Source: Tigriopus japonicus (lineage: Eukaryota; Arthropoda; Copepoda; Harpacticoida; Harpacticidae). From it: a DNA stretch of 64,000 nucleotides. Position 1 is the stretch's first letter, and each line of letters opens with the position of its first letter. The stretch is from assembly GCA_010645155.1 (NCBI GenBank), contig CM021323.1, positions 4,740,781-4,804,780 of the forward strand, in the 5' to 3' direction. A model generated the notes under the pieces. That model saw nothing but the letters and a program-made list of their open reading frames with translations. It had not been told where the DNA came from and did not search any database. Made by a program: the position numbers and the translations under genes. Shown here in pieces: positions 46,564 through 60,967 of this stretch.

Positions 46564-49500
46564 CTCATTTGTCTTGTCTCACACCGTAGCCTTCTCGCGC
46601 AATTGAAACACTAGAAGTTCCATGAAAGAACAAAGCGAACACGGAGCATGACACCCGATTTGGCATTCTCAGAGCATTTTTTTGCTGTTTTGAATGTCAA
46701 GAATGCGTTTGTTGAGGTAGGCAGAGATTTGCTCTTCTAGTGGAATTGGACTGAAAGCTGGCCCTGTTCTTGAGAGGTAAAACAAATTGCCTAATGAGTA
46801 GTGTGTCGATTTCTATCGGATCATCGTCCATTGCCTTAGGGTAGTTTATCTGGTATGGACATCATGTAGACCTCTCTTGCAAGTGCGGTAGATTTCAAGG
46901 TGTCATGGTGAGGGATCCCCTTTGGTATGAGTTTAGGATTCCACAGATTCCCGACAGTTTTGCCTAATTAAGGGTGTTTAGCACCCGAAATCATAGGACT
47001 CGACATGCGAAGAGGTGTGCTGGACGGTGGAGCTCTTCTCAGTCTCAGCTTGAAGAAATGCACGCATCCATCAAATTGCATGTCGTCACGTCAGTATGGA
47101 TGATCAGATTCGAACCTCAGAGACTACAAGGAGGCAAGGAAAAGCAGGGAAAACACAAGTCAAGTCAGGAATGTCAGTTTAAACCCCCCTGAGCAACATG
47201 AGCAAGATCAACGCAACCCAGAAAGGCCAAGATCAAGTTTGGCTGAGACAATTTCTTTTGGATCACTAAAGCAGACTTTACGTTGTGATCACTTGTTCAA
47301 GATACCCATAATCAAATGACCCTGGACCAGCAATCACTTTGATTAGAATTCCCTGATAGATCTTTTAACATCGGCTTATCGGTTGAACGAGTTCTTGAGT
47401 TGACTGAGGCACAGTAGTAGTCAAATATTTTTCAAAATCCGATGTGAATGAAACTACTCTGTCAACATGGTTCGAATGTTTGCCAAGTGAATGTTTGAAC
47501 TGTTGGCGTTGAATGCTTGATATATGGCAGATACGACTCGGACAATGAATGTAGTGACCCCACCAGTACTGGAATTCTAAGGGTGGGATCCACATGGGTG
47601 AGATTGGGGTGTTTTTTTCTGTGCGAGTTGTCACCTGGCATTTCCCCTGACCCTTGTTGTAGTACAAAAAACTGGTAATTCTTTGAATACTAATGCTGGT
47701 AATCTGCTAATCTTTGGTTTTTGAAGGAAAAAGGGTCTCCAAAGTCAGGATCTGTAGTCTCTTGTGAAGGATTTGTTACGGACGAATCGTGGAATTGAGG
47801 CGAGCTTGGAAGGATAAAAATATACCATATGAAGGAAAAACAGGTGGATGAGATTGGTTGGAGTGTCCCCTCTTTTATCCTAATAAGGCGGGTATTTTCT
47901 CGTGGACGGGATTTGAATGTGAATTGAGATGATTATTTGTCCCCTTGAAGGATGGGCCGATGTCCTGAATCGGAGCCAAGTTTTCAATGAGAGGGAAAAA
48001 GCAGCCAGAATTGAGGTCTGAAGGACACCTTGCACAACGATGACTTTATACCATCATTATTCGGTATTCTTGAATTTTGGCACTTTATAAGAACTATTTC
48101 GAAATTTCAGATCGAATCACACGGGTGGCTTGTTGGGCATGCAAACCACCAAGACGCATTCATCAAGGGTCTTTAAGTCATGGAATTTGAAGTGAGCAAG
48201 AAGTGAATTGAATCTGGACTCGTTTTTGACGATTTCACAGAACAAATAATGATCTCTGGTGAGAAATGTGGTGGGGTCTCTTGAGCTCGGCATAAATCGG
48301 ACTAGAGAATCGTGAACACAATCCATAATCGTTCAATTGCCCAATAGACCCGTCTGTGGTTGGAAGAATGACCTAACTTCATTTGGGCCATTATTATTTC
48401 TAAGCAAACCACAAACCTCATCTATCAGGTTTGCACGAGAGTTTCTCGGACTCAAGAATAAACCATCAAGCAAGACGGATTGCGTCATTAGACGTCTAAA
48501 GCCCGTAAAATCCTGTTGAGGTTCAATTCCACGTCTATGCAAAGGAATTAACCATTTTGAGGAGTGAAAGTTGGGTAGGAGGGTCAATCTCAAATGTCAA
48601 GAGCCCTTTTCTCGGAATGTTTGTGGCCAGTTTGAAGTTGAGAAGCCGGTGAATATGATTATCCCCACGCCTCAATTCTCAGCTTCTCACTTACTTAAGT
48701 GGTAAAGTCTCGGTGAAAACACATCAAACTGACACATCTCTCCTTCAAGCTTGTCTTGAGGGACTTCATCCTTTCTTCCTTTTTTCTCTCTTGTCCAAGA
48801 TTTTCAGACCATCTGGCATTATCGAGGCGCACAAGTGGTCTTATCCCATTCTGGATCAATCCTTATTTAGTCAAACTAAACCAGGCAAAGTGATGGAAAT
48901 TCAGGAGAATCTGGCTGGTTGGCCCTGAAATGTAAATGTGAGGCTTTTAGCGAGATGACCATGAGTATTTTGATACACGAGCCATTGTTCAGGACTTGTC
49001 AATATCACCTACTAGCTTCGTTCGAAGAGGGGGAAGGAAGAGTCGAGGGGGTGATGATCTAAGCACGTTTCACACCCATATCAAACACCCACTTCGTGCC
49101 AATAAAGCGATAATAGTGCCCTTCTCCTCCCATAGAGTACTACGGATATACACGGTATTGTAAATGCACTCTGCCTAAGAAAGAGATGGTGGCATTTGCT
49201 CTGTAAGTGCATAAATATATCCTTGTGTCCAATACGAAGAGCCAGGAAGTGTTTGGGGAGGATTCCTCTTGATTAATGTACCCCTAATAGGGTTTGCCAA
49301 ACTAGATTCAGGATCGGAAGATGTTCAACGTTAATCATATCCAACACTTAAAGAGCCCACGTATATTAACTCTGACACTGATTTTTCGCCTCTGTCACTT
49401 GAGGATGGTATAATATGAGATATGACCCTGACCAATAATTTTTCACCGGACCTCATAACAACTGGTGGCTTTGTTGTCACGTCAGAGTGACCGTTTCCTG

Positions 49501-52500
49501 CTTGGTTTCAAAAAGTCCAATCACGGACACGCCAAAAGAATAATGATTATGGGATGGATGTGCTTTGACATATTTTTATTGTGTTGGTCAAGGTTCCATT
49601 CACATTTCGCTTGTAATAAGCTGAATGCACCTTGTCAAGCTCTGACTGTTTTCGCAAATGAGAATCTACGTACGTATTGGCAGCTGAGCTTCATCATGTC
49701 GTTTGATCATGCAACTTGCAAAGAGATGATCATCCAATTGCATAAATATCAGATTGCCTCACGAGCCTTGGTGACATTCACGCTTGAACACGAAACTTAA
49801 GTGTGACTCTAACCCTTCTATCTGTCAAGAGCAAGATTTTTAAGTGCTTGTGATGGTTGTTATGTCTTTCAACAAGCCGTGGCCCGTAAATACAACTTAA
49901 CAGCCACATAAAATGCTAGATCCAACCAAGATACCATCAAACTTGGCCCTGAAATCGAACGAAATTGGAATGAAGATTGCCTTGTCAAAATGGGCCTTAG
50001 TCAAGTCCAAGTTTGAGATCTTCCTTTTTGGTAAAAGTACTCACACCAGCCATTGGCTCCAATATAATTTCAGTCGATTGGTTATCTCGTTTGAAACTTG
50101 CCTCAGTGTTGATGGAAATGGTCAGTGTCTCAACCAACTCTACGAATCCTATCTTCATTCCTCTGGCAAAGCGAACTCCTCCGATATTATGCCCCGGAGT
50201 CATGGTGAACAGATAGCTGTCAGATCCTGTTCCTGGTCAGGAACTATTTATTGATTGATATCAATTGGATGAAAGGAATCGCAGAAATAAAGAAGACATC
50301 TTCTTTGTCAAATCAGGATTTGATTTGGTTCTGTTTCATTCAACCAGTAGCCTTAGAAGTCCTTGATCGGGGATCAGATTGGGTGTATTTCTCTAACCAT
50401 GAGGGACAAGGCTAATGATGCCTGATTACATTCGCCAACCCCTATCAATTTCCAATAACAAGGAAGGGAATCATTTTTTTGCATCGCAGATCAAGGTCGG
50501 GTAATTATCACATCCCATCCGCTAAAACACATAGATACATTAAAAACCCGTGAATTCGAGGATATGTTGCTAGCCATGTTGCCGGATGATACATAGAACA
50601 TGTGTTGTTAGTGCCCATAGCGTACATATGAAGATGTCGGAAGAGTTTTTCGTTTAATTGGATCTTTGCCAGGCATGAATGAGTGGAAGAAATTTCGGAA
50701 GTATTTACGAGGATCTCCGTTTGTTGCTTTCAAGGTCCTTGGTGGCTGGTTAACCTTCTGGAGCTGACATTCTTACAATGATTCGTCGGCGTGATACAAT
50801 CTGATTGTTGGTTTTGACTTGTTGCTTGCTTTAAAATCGAATCATGGAGTCATTTGAGTGATTAGTTGAACATTTTATGAGCTCTCCTCCCTCCTCCTCA
50901 ATCAATTGAGCTCGCGTTGAACCCTGCTGTTCAATGAAACTGATTCCAAGATTATTGCTTATCGGAAAGAGTACTTCCTGATAGAAACAGAAAATATGTT
51001 GGCTCCAACTCATTCCAAGCGATCAAAGGAAACCTCGCCAATTGGCATTTACCTACACCATCCCATTGGATGCCAATAAAATAGCTCAAATGTCCATCAT
51101 GCGGAATCCGGATACCAACAATTGGAAATGACGGAATTTAATCTAAAAAACAAGTCTCAATTTGATGAAGATTCCTCAAAGTCTAAGTCACTTTAGATTA
51201 GCTTTACATTTGTTCTTGACTCCAGATGCCTCAGGTTGTCCATATTGTTCAACTTTGGGCGGCCATTACTTAAAACATCGTTCGCCATGAACGTTAGGCA
51301 ACGTGATCATTACGCATTAATATTGACAGTTTTGAGGGCATTTAACAAATGGTTTCCACCCAACGGTCTTTCTCTCGCTCTCGAATTCACACCTCAGGCC
51401 TATCAAAAATCAAAGATAGCGTTTGTATGTAGTGCTCTAGTTTGTGGTAGAATTTTAGGTGTGATTGAGTTAACGGGATTTGGCGTTCGAGACATCTCTC
51501 GAGTGGAATTCTCATTTTATGTATTATTATTCATGAGCAATGGAGTTTTGAATCCATGTGCAGGGATTGCGTCAAAGTGTTGGTGTTTGAAATGAAACGA
51601 CTTTTGGCATGTCCTTAAACTCTAGAGTGGCTCAAATTTCAGCTTGATAAAGATCAACTTCAGAAGCAAGGTCAGGACAACACTTATCAATCAAGATGAG
51701 CAGGAAATGTGTGTGTGGAGATGAACTCGTTTTTCTTTGAGAGATCTGGATGATGTGTGCTCAATTTTCCCTTGAAAAACCTTCAAGGGGGACTGTTTCT
51801 GGTGGGAATTTGCATAAAAATGCAATCTGGACGAGTCCCATGACTTTGAGTGAGGCATGGATGGTATTATTATCATTATGGTAGTCAGTCACGGTGAAGG
51901 AAGTGATGATGCCTGGTCACTGATCATCTTCTCTTCCTGGTCGATAAGCTTGCTCAATAGAAATATATGGGGAATGATGGATGGGTTCCAGACAAGACAA
52001 TTAGGGGCTCGAGGAAAAACGTTGGTACTGGTGTGTCCAGAACTAGTGCACTCAATTTCATTGGCTTGTAACTCTCCACACAAGACTTACTAAACACAAG
52101 GTGGTTGAGATGACTTCAGGGTGCCTGCTTGACTTCGGTTATTTAGCAAAAAATACATTCAATCTCGTGTCATCTTGAAACCGTGACGCTTGAAAGTTCA
52201 TGATTGAACAAATCGGTTCTAATGGAGCCCTTGCCTGTCTTTGCTATCGAGGAAGTGCTGTTTAAAATCAATGTACTGAATGAACATGTGGGTAACTGCA
52301 TTTTTGACGCTGGGCCAAAGTTCATACTTCATTAATTGATCCCATCTTACTGAGGTCGCTTTTGGATTAGAATCATCAGATAGAGGGCGACAAGCCCAAT
52401 CTGAGAGGCAAACTCTTTGGGATGTTCAGATACCCGAAATAGAGGAGTACAATTCGTACATTTGGCGCATATGTACATGCATGCATGTCTTTCAATTCGA

Positions 52501-55500
52501 TCAATATAAAGTGGGTCTATTACGTCCCATTCACATAAAGCCATACTCCTTTACCAGGAAGTCGTCTTGGCTAAAATGGGCGGACAATTGGAAACAGACA
52601 ATTTTCCCACAGACATCCAACATAGTACCTCATCTTTGAGGATTCTGGAATTTATAAGGACCTAAGGTTCTCTTTTTCTTTTGACTAAACACGTGATAAT
52701 CATTGCATTTTCAATTAAGGTAATAAATGAATGTCCTTGCATGATCTACTCACACTTTTATTACTCACCAACAATGTAGTGAGTTGTCCTTCCGCTTCCT
52801 TCAAACAATAAAGAGAATTATTTTTATTTACCAATGATGGAAAAAAGCAGCTCTTTGCAATTAAGTCAAAATCATTTTGATGAATTATTTGCTGGATACT
52901 TGACTCCGAAATCTAACTTGCCAACTGCATATGTACTGTACACATTTTCGAGGTCTTCTTCGGCATGAGAACTGGTTTAGGAGAGAAAAATCGTGTGGCA
53001 AGATGTCTGGCAGACAGATGTCCACTTCCTAAATTCAGACTAACAAAACTGTTGGACACTTTGACGGACTAGATATGGGTAGAATATCCAATCCATTTGA
53101 CCAAGACTACTTCCCCGAACTCAAAATGTATTCCATTTCCATTTCCGAAGTATGCGTTCTACCTGTGGCTTGGAAGTGGATCGGCACGCCAAAATCTCTT
53201 TTCAAACACTTTTTTCCGATCACCTAATACGGAAATTTCATGCCTCGAGGTCCATGCGCCAACACGTCTTTCAATATTTGCACAACTCAAACAAAGGAAT
53301 GAGTTGAATACGGATCCATATTGATTTTCTGGTCCACCCCAAAGTTGAAATTCCTATTATTCTAGGAAGAGGAAGACGAATTCATGACTAAGGAGGATCC
53401 GCAATTTATCACTAGAATTATGACTTTAATTAACCCTATTGTTGACGACAAAATGGTTGTCTTTCATTTTGGTTGAGTCGCATTCGAAGGACCTTCTGAA
53501 TGGCAATTCCAAGAGCCCGATGGCGTGCTTATCAGTCATGTGTTTCTTGCATTCTCGCCATTTTGGCCTCCAGAAAAATTAATTACACTCATGCAAGGGG
53601 TTTCCTGAAGTTTCAATGGACACCGTTTTGATTGCAGTAATCAAATCTTCCTCTCTGTAGGATTTCTTTGGGATCATAAGTTCCTTTCGGAATTTGCTTC
53701 CAAATGGATTGGCCAGACTTGACAAGTGACAAAATAGACAACAGATGGTATTTCCATTTGCCTCCTTCATATGAGTATTCATTCACTCCAGGTATCTTTA
53801 TGGGCTTGCCATGAGTGAAACATATCTCAACATGCTCTAATAGCTCCTAAAGGAGATTCTTTCTCGCCTCATCATCTGAAGGGCTTACTTGATTTGAAAG
53901 AGGGAGAGATTTCTCTCATCAAAGTCATGACAAGCGCCGGTCATTCAAAACTATTGCCCAATATCGATCGCTTCCGTCATCTAATGTTTGCCAATCAAGG
54001 CTGTTCACCTTCTAATTAGTGTAAGAAAGGAGTCCTAAAACAAAGTAAAAAAACCTTTACAACATCTTGACTTCAATAACATTTTTAAACCAAGGCCACG
54101 GCTCCTGAGGAATCCATTTCAGGTTGAAAACTTAATGGCATTGAAACAGTCTGTTAATTCGGGCGATGCCTCCTCGGTCAGGTGGTTATCGTGCTCTTAT
54201 CGTGATGTTGTCTATTCTTTCAGGTTGACGTGAGATCATTTCCTCCTTGGATCTCGTGTCGGGAACATCATTGGCGAATCCAAAGAGATCCGAGAGAGGT
54301 AAGTGATGAGGACAATCTCCGACTTACTATTACTACTACATTCACTTTTGCCGGGCAGTTAGTGTCCATGATGAAGCATGAAGGTATAAATCATTACGCA
54401 AGACATTCCATTTTTTCTGACGTTCCAATATTTCACCCCTCCAATGAGATCCCGTGAGGTGAAAAACTTGATTCGTTTTCGTGGCACGGTCGAGATCATT
54501 CGGCGATTGATTCACTTTCCCCCTTTAATGTGTCTTTGATTTCATCCATTCAGACTCTGAAAAATGATTCGAATTTGCTCTGAGTGACTTGCACCGATTG
54601 ATGCATTCAATTCAAGTCCAACTTGGTCGTCAAATCAATCAGAATAACCGGACCCCATTGCTGAGATTTCGGAGAGCAGAGAGCATTTACAGACTCGCAA
54701 AAAATGTGCCCACGAAAGCACATTCGTCAAGATCGAGAGTCAATTAATGTTGAACAATGGACAGTTTTGTGCTTGGGTGGCAGAAATGGCCCAGTTTTCA
54801 AGCAAATTGGTTCGAGTTGTTTCTGTCGTCTGAAACCTGTTCAGTGATATATGGCAGACTTTGGTCATAAAAAGGACTTGCTAACGACTTTTAACACACG
54901 GGCTTTCCAGACTCCAGTCAGATGCTGAGGTCATTAAATAACTTTCATTTTTGGACATCTCCGCTTTCAATCTGCACGACTTTAGGTTAATCCAGCTAAA
55001 AGAACCCGCATAGTGGACACTATTTTGGTATGCAAGAGGAAGAATGTCTGTTTTGGTGTTGTTCAATGCAGGGATGATTCAACAAGAATAGGGATCCTTG
55101 TCGAATGTCAAAATGTAAAAAAATGGATGAGACAAGTCATGCTTAAAAGAATCATGAAATTGCAATTTACAACAACGGGTTTTTGGTCAACTAAAGTTTA
55201 AACTGGAAGTTCTTCTTCCTGGTCATTTCCAAGCCAAACATGTGATATTTAAGAGAAGGCATCGGTCATGGTCGTTAAACATTTATTACTAAAATTTCTT
55301 GATTTATATGAATTTAAGCACCCATTTCGCAAGTTTTATGTCTTTCATTGAAGTGTCAGTACTCCTACTGGAGGCACTACATAAAAGCCAATAATAAACA
55401 GGATTAAAATAAAAAGTACATTGGGATATAGTTTTTCATTTATTCACCATATATCCAAAAGGCTCATTAGAGTTATTATCTGACATAAACAAAACTTGTG

Positions 55501-57282
55501 CATTTTTTCTTCCTCAAACCTCGAAATAATACAAACTTAGTGCAAGGTCAAATTTAGGGTTCTGCTGTAAAACGCAATTTCATGTACTTTTCCTGAAAAC
55601 TTTTCCACTAGAAATTGCATTAATACAAAATTGAAGATGACGTGGGTTTTGGCTTGTGCAGATTGAGACTTGATTTGGCTACAAACCAATTTCAAGCCGT
55701 ACCTAAATAAAATCAACTTGGTGACATACTCTAAAGGTAGATTGATTGTATTGTTAAAAGTATCATGACTCTTACTTTTACTTATTTGCTTGGTTTTGAG
55801 TGGCGACCCTTGTAGGGTCTCAACTTTGCCTCAAAGCGCAATGTTTTCTCAAGTTTTCTCATTTCCTTGTATTTTTCAAGCCATCTTGTTGTTGGGCAAA
55901 TTGTAAATAGCAAGACTCAAAAGAGAACTCAGATTGGCTTCTCTGACTTTAACGCTCATGTGCCAATCAGCATATCTTATTTGGAATCGTGATTCGCGAG
56001 TAAACGTCAAGCGTTGTCAGGAATGCCCTGGAAAGGATAAAGTTACTCATAAAGATGCAAAAAACATTGATCTGGAATCAGGGAGACTTTTTAGAGTGTT
56101 AAATTTTACTAAGAGGTTACGCTAACTTGTAAAAAATTAGCCTTATTCTTCATTTTCACTTAAGTTGGGGAAAAAATTCAAGATTTTCAAAAATAATTGA
56201 ACATCACTTTCTGGAAAATCGCAAAAAAAAAAAGAAAAAATATCTAAGAAAAATACTTGACTTAATACAAGTCAAAGCTTTTTTCCCGGTGGCCATATTG
56301 AAAATTTCCGATTTGTTTTTCTCTTTTGACCAAGGGTGCCATTTTGAACGTAAAAGTACGAAAAAAATCTCTTTACTCTACCAGTCTTCAAGTTCTGCCA
56401 TAATATTCAAATTATCTAAAATCGTCCATAAAATAGCCCAAATAAATTTAAAAAAGGTGATTCTAACCTTTAAAAAATCCCCGGACTCTAGTTATTAACA
56501 AAAACAAAATATAATTGTACAATAAAATCTTTCCAATTCTGGCTCTGGGCAACGACCACCAACAACAAGGAAATCTGAATGGTTTTAGGCCCTTGAAAAG
56601 GAAATCCAATATGAACGTCGTTAACCGCCGGTTTTGTTTCTAGATAGGACCCAAGACAGACAGACAAGAAACCTAACGAAATTGGATATCAGGGTACATC
56701 TGAAGTAGAAGAACATCCTGATTACATGCAAAGAGCTGACCGAAGCAAAGATAAGCGAGCCCTCAGCGTTTGGTACTGATTGGCCGAAAGGACATTGACT
56801 AATGATCCTAACAAGGAAGACAACGACGACAAATCTCAAAACTAATTACCACGCCATGGCACGACACTACTTTAAAGGTTAATGCAACCCTTTCAAAACA
56901 GATCATTAGTAAGAAGGAGGATCCCAAGAGGTCCCTTCAGTGTCTAGCACACATTTTTCAACCCTAGTTATCCAGTCAAAACAGTCTACTGCGTGGATTG
57001 TGAATAGTGGCTTGAGGGTGTGTAATGGCATCTCATTTGTCGAAAGTACCCAACTCATAAGTCATGAAGCCATCCATACTTGAAGCAAGGAACCACTTTC
57101 ATTTCCCGAGTAGAATGAGCCCTTTTCAGGGAATGAAGCTAATCTTGTTTGCCTGATTTCCCACCGATTCCACTCATTTGTTTCTCGAGAACTCACTTAC
57201 TTCTTCTTTCTGCTCGAATATTCATTCGGTCATGAAACCATTGGGAGCAGGGTGGGCATTTGATTTTTGGACATTTTGTCCA
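46564..57282. other. Long stretch with no supported gene
   Basis: No domain-bearing frame. Noted pieces: the minus-strand frame at 48117..48593 (separate entry), and a region open on both strands near 50045-50216 with a possible minus donor (GGT then GTGAGT). The rest is ordinary intergenic or intronic sequence. Confidence 0.4.
48117..48593 (-). pseudogene. Open frame with a single in-frame stop, unknown protein
   Basis: One minus-strand frame stays open for about 155 codons except for a TGA near 48334, between GLLGN and TIMDCVHDSL. The downstream half (DSLVRFMPSS... to VLVVCMPNKPPV) has protein-like composition with three cysteines. No family recognised. It may be a decayed gene, a fragment, or chance. 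Confidence 0.2.
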
Positions 57283-57371
57283 CCCCTGTCCAAAAGGTGT
57301 CCAAAAGTGTCCAAAAATAAGGCTGTCCAAAAATAGGAGTGTCCAAAAGTGTCCAAAAATAGTAATTCGAA
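57283..57371. repeat. Minisatellite, GTGTCCAAAA units, running into the gap
   Basis: Repeated gtgtccaaaa(ata) units of 10-17 bp, seven or more, immediately before the assembly gap. The first units read tgtccacccc and tgtccaaaag. Confidence 0.85.
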
Positions 57372-57719
57372 NNNNNNNNNNNNNNNNNNNNNNNNNNNNN
57401 NNNNNNNNNNNNNNNNNNNNNNNNNNNNNNNNNNNNNNNNNNNNNNNNNNNNNNNNNNNNNNNNNNNNNNNNNNNNNNNNNNNNNNNNNNNNNNNNNNNN
57501 NNNNNNNNNNNNNNNNNNNNNNNNNNNNNNNNNNNNNNNNNNNNNNNNNNNNNNNNNNNNNNNNNNNNNNNNNNNNNNNNNNNNNNNNNNNNNNNNNNNN
57601 NNNNNNNNNNNNNNNNNNNNNNNNNNNNNNNNNNNNNNNNNNNNNNNNNNNNNNNNNNNNNNNNNNNNNNNNNNNNNNNNNNNNNNNNNNNNNNNNNNNN
57701 NNNNNNNNNNNNNNNNNNN
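57372..57719. other. Assembly gap, 348 N
   Basis: Undetermined bases; the array to its left suggests the repeat caused the gap. Long frames spanning it are artefacts. Confidence 1.
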
Positions 57720-60700
57720 ATTAACATCATGTCCATTGTGTTAACAAAATTATCGGGCTGTTTCTACTTTCTCTAATGTCAGACCAAATGTTGGATTTTG
57801 AAATTGAGGAGTGAACTTTCTTCCTCCACAAGATCTGCTTATTTTAGAGATCCAGGTCCAATTGGAACTGATTCTTGATACAGATATCATTTCAAGACCT
57901 TTAATTCTGAGAGATCATTAACACAATTTCTTTCAACCATATTTTTGGTTGTCTGTTTTCGAGCAGGGACACGACTTATGTTCACTTATATTTAAGATAT
58001 GGTACTAAGGATTAGCTACACGTGTAAGTCCGGAAGATATTTCTGTTTTCTTCAAAATTGTTTTTGAATGTGTTCCCATTTTCAATTTGGAAAAGACTTT
58101 TGAAAACAACCAGGACTTTTTTCTAATCATTTACTCAATGCACTCACTCAGTCCATTCATTGTTTTTAAATAATGAAATGCTGGTTTACTCGCAACTCTT
58201 ATAGCTCCTAAGTTTCTCTTTCCCAAGTAAAGCTATTGTTACCTGGTTTCAAACCAGCTAATGTCCTAGTGTGCGTGACCATTAACCAATATTGCAATCC
58301 TACTAATAACACCCTAACCAATGAATGACATGTGGACGACGTCTTCTTCGTCTTCTTGAATGACTGAATCCTCTTGCAAAATGTGTCGGGTTTGGTCTTG
58401 TCTTTTTCCTTGTTCCTGTCCACCATGAATCCATGAATATCCGTACTACGACTTTTCTTTCTCTCTTACTAGGACCTACCGCAGACATGAAGGGTCAAAG
58501 CTAAGTTTCCAAAATAATGCATGACACAAACGTGTAATTTCTCGGCAAACAGACGGAAAATCATTGGGGTGAAAAGAGCGGCGTTTTTGTCCATCTTTCT
58601 CTTTCTCACTGAACGTGTCATGGTTGGATTCCAATCGAAGCTCATTTTGCACTTTGGGAGAAATTTGACGGACTTTTTAGCTCGTAATGTTCGCTATTAG
58701 CCGGAGCCAGACGAACTCATGGGTTCGTCTTTCTTGGGCGTCGTAATCAGTCGAAGAAAAGGGCCCTTCACAATTCTCAAAGCGAGTTCCGAGGAAGTTT
58801 ATGGCCAAGAGTGGAGTCCATCCAAAGAGTACATGGAGTACGTGGTAGGGTTGGCAGGTCTTATTATTGAATATTGATGTCTCTCTGGATGGAAAGATCG
58901 CTTCTTAGTCATCATAAATAATCTCTAGTCTCATCCCAAACGATGCGAATAAGATAGGAGGCGGGGAACGAGGCCAAAGAGCAAGCGAATCATTTCACTC
59001 AGAAGCTATTAAAAAGATACAAATCGACTGCGGTGAAGGGGAAATTCGTGCATACAAGATTCGTCAATTGCAATTTCACTTTTCGCCGCTCATGTTTGTT
59101 GTTACACGAAGATAACCACTGCTACTTCTCGACTACCTTTTTTGAGTCTGCTTGGAGCATCCTCGTTTTTCTTAACATGATGATGATGGAGTCAAGTCAA
59201 ACATTTACGAGCGGCTTCTGATCTCTTCATTTTCCTTCACGTCTCAAGAAGCGCCTACAGGGTGTGTCATAACCCATCGCTAATGCCTTATGATGAGCCT
59301 TACGTATGTGCAGTAATTTCTAGACTCTCTTAAAGATGGTAGAATAATAGTGAAAGATGTGTGAATCTCTCAAGTGAGGCGCTTTGTTATTTTTCATTCG
59401 CTATTTCAGATCAAATACGTGTTTAAAAACAGACACAACTTGCTTGCGTATTCACAGTATTTTAACACCAACCAAAGACTTGTCTGGCCGTATGCTCAAT
59501 ATGTTGAGGAACTTTCAATCTAGCACATTGTATCATAGTCGTATTAGCAATCAATGACAAAGGAATTTGTATCAAGTTCACCAAAGCTGATGATTGTGGT
59601 TGAGATCCTCTCAGTGCGGATCTTTGGAGCATAAATCCGGATTAGTGAAACAAAACGAGACCGCCTAAGAGTTGGAGAAGACCTCTTAGTAACATTTCGA
59701 GACATGTTAGCCCCTATGGAGATAAATGTGGTTGGAATGCCACGGACAAAAAGACTCGCCAAGAAAAGAAAAAAAGATTTTTTTTGCAGAGGAAGGGAAA
59801 GTTTGAAAATACGTCAGCATTACTGTCCGCAATCGAGGACAACATGACAAACATTGATCTTGGAACGATTTTGAAACAAGTCGGAAATTGACCAAGATCG
59901 TGTGAATCACATCCGCAAAATCCGTGAGTAAATTTGAAAACGCACCAAATTCCTTTATAATGGGAAAGTTATTTGAATATCTTGCAACGATTTCAAACAT
60001 GGAGGATGATTTTGGATTTCCATCATCCGTTGAGCAGGGTGGAGCCAATATTTCACGACAAATGGAACACAAATCGGAAACTTCCAGAAGTCGTTTCTTC
60101 CGAAATGACTTCCTCTTTGCTCTTGTGATTTACGGCCTCTGTTCAAACCTCAAAAAATGCATCACTCAAAATTCTCAAAAGAGATCAAGAGTATCTCCCA
60201 AACACATCCATCGCGGCTGATACCCATTTTAGACAGACGAATCATCAAAACAAAGCAAAACTAGTTTCAAACTTGAAGTTAATGAGAGAGGTGGCCAAGT
60301 CTTCATTTTCTCTGCCTGTGTCAGTGCGCGCTTTTCTTTTCGAATCCCGTCGCAACTTTCATTGTTCACCCAAGGGCAGAGAAAATTCTGATTAGATCTT
60401 TCAAATAAATTGGCATGTCAATGTTGGATTGATCCCTCTTCATCTTTTCATCTGTGTATGTGTGTACTCGTATTGCATGAAATCATGCCTACATATGCCT
60501 GACCTCTTGCCTTTGGACAGGATATTACATTGCTCAACTCTGTAGGAGATTATCGTGCTTTCAAAGCCTCGTTAGTATTATGTCCTTATCATCGTTATCA
60601 GAACTCGAGCCACAGATTTGTGGACCTCTGGGGCCGATATACACGAACAAATTGTCAATGGTTTTGTATTCTGGGAAAGCAATGGGTGTATTTGATTGAT

Positions 60701-60967
60701 TGGCCGACCAAGGTCGATCGACGAAGAGTGTCGAAGGGTTAGAAACCGTCAAATATTGCAGTTTCTCGGACACACCTGGTAATCAGACCATTGGATAGAA
60801 CGAAGGCTTAGAGTACAAACACACTCAGAGAAAGGAGAAACTCAATCAATATCTCAGTGGAGGCAAAGGATTTGAAAGTGAGTCGGTCGAGTTGCCTCCT
60901 AAAAGTTTAGGACTGTTGGGCTCCTGTTGCCAAAGATGGGGAGATGTGGAATCAAAATTCAACTCAC
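57720..60967. other. Stretch with no confident gene
   Basis: A minus-strand frame of about 145 codons (59710-60145) lacks an ATG. It contains LCSICREIL and, further on, FRLVSKSFQDQC, an arrangement loosely like a zinc-finger-associated domain (ZAD) with its second cysteine pair missing. A second minus frame at 60561..60773 follows the candidate first exon at 61065 in direction. Neither can be confirmed. Confidence 0.35.

Noticed and set aside
47095..47130. Box B-like GGTTCGAATCT on the minus strand
   Set aside because: No box A, no tail and no stem pairing nearby; likely chance.
50045..50216. Possible minus-strand exon with a GTGAGT donor
   Set aside because: The opposite strand is equally open, the acceptor has no pyrimidine tract, and no joining exon was found.
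54160..54230. tRNA-like 5' half (TCCTCGGTCAGGTGGTTATCG)
   Set aside because: Resembles the D-arm of a tRNA, but there is no T-arm or closing acceptor stem.
57230..57744. Frames of 131-168 codons across the N gap
   Set aside because: They consist mainly of unknown residues.
59257..59300. acagggtgtgtcataaccc as a transposon terminus
   Set aside because: Resembles a mariner end, but no inverted partner or transposase trace was found to the right.
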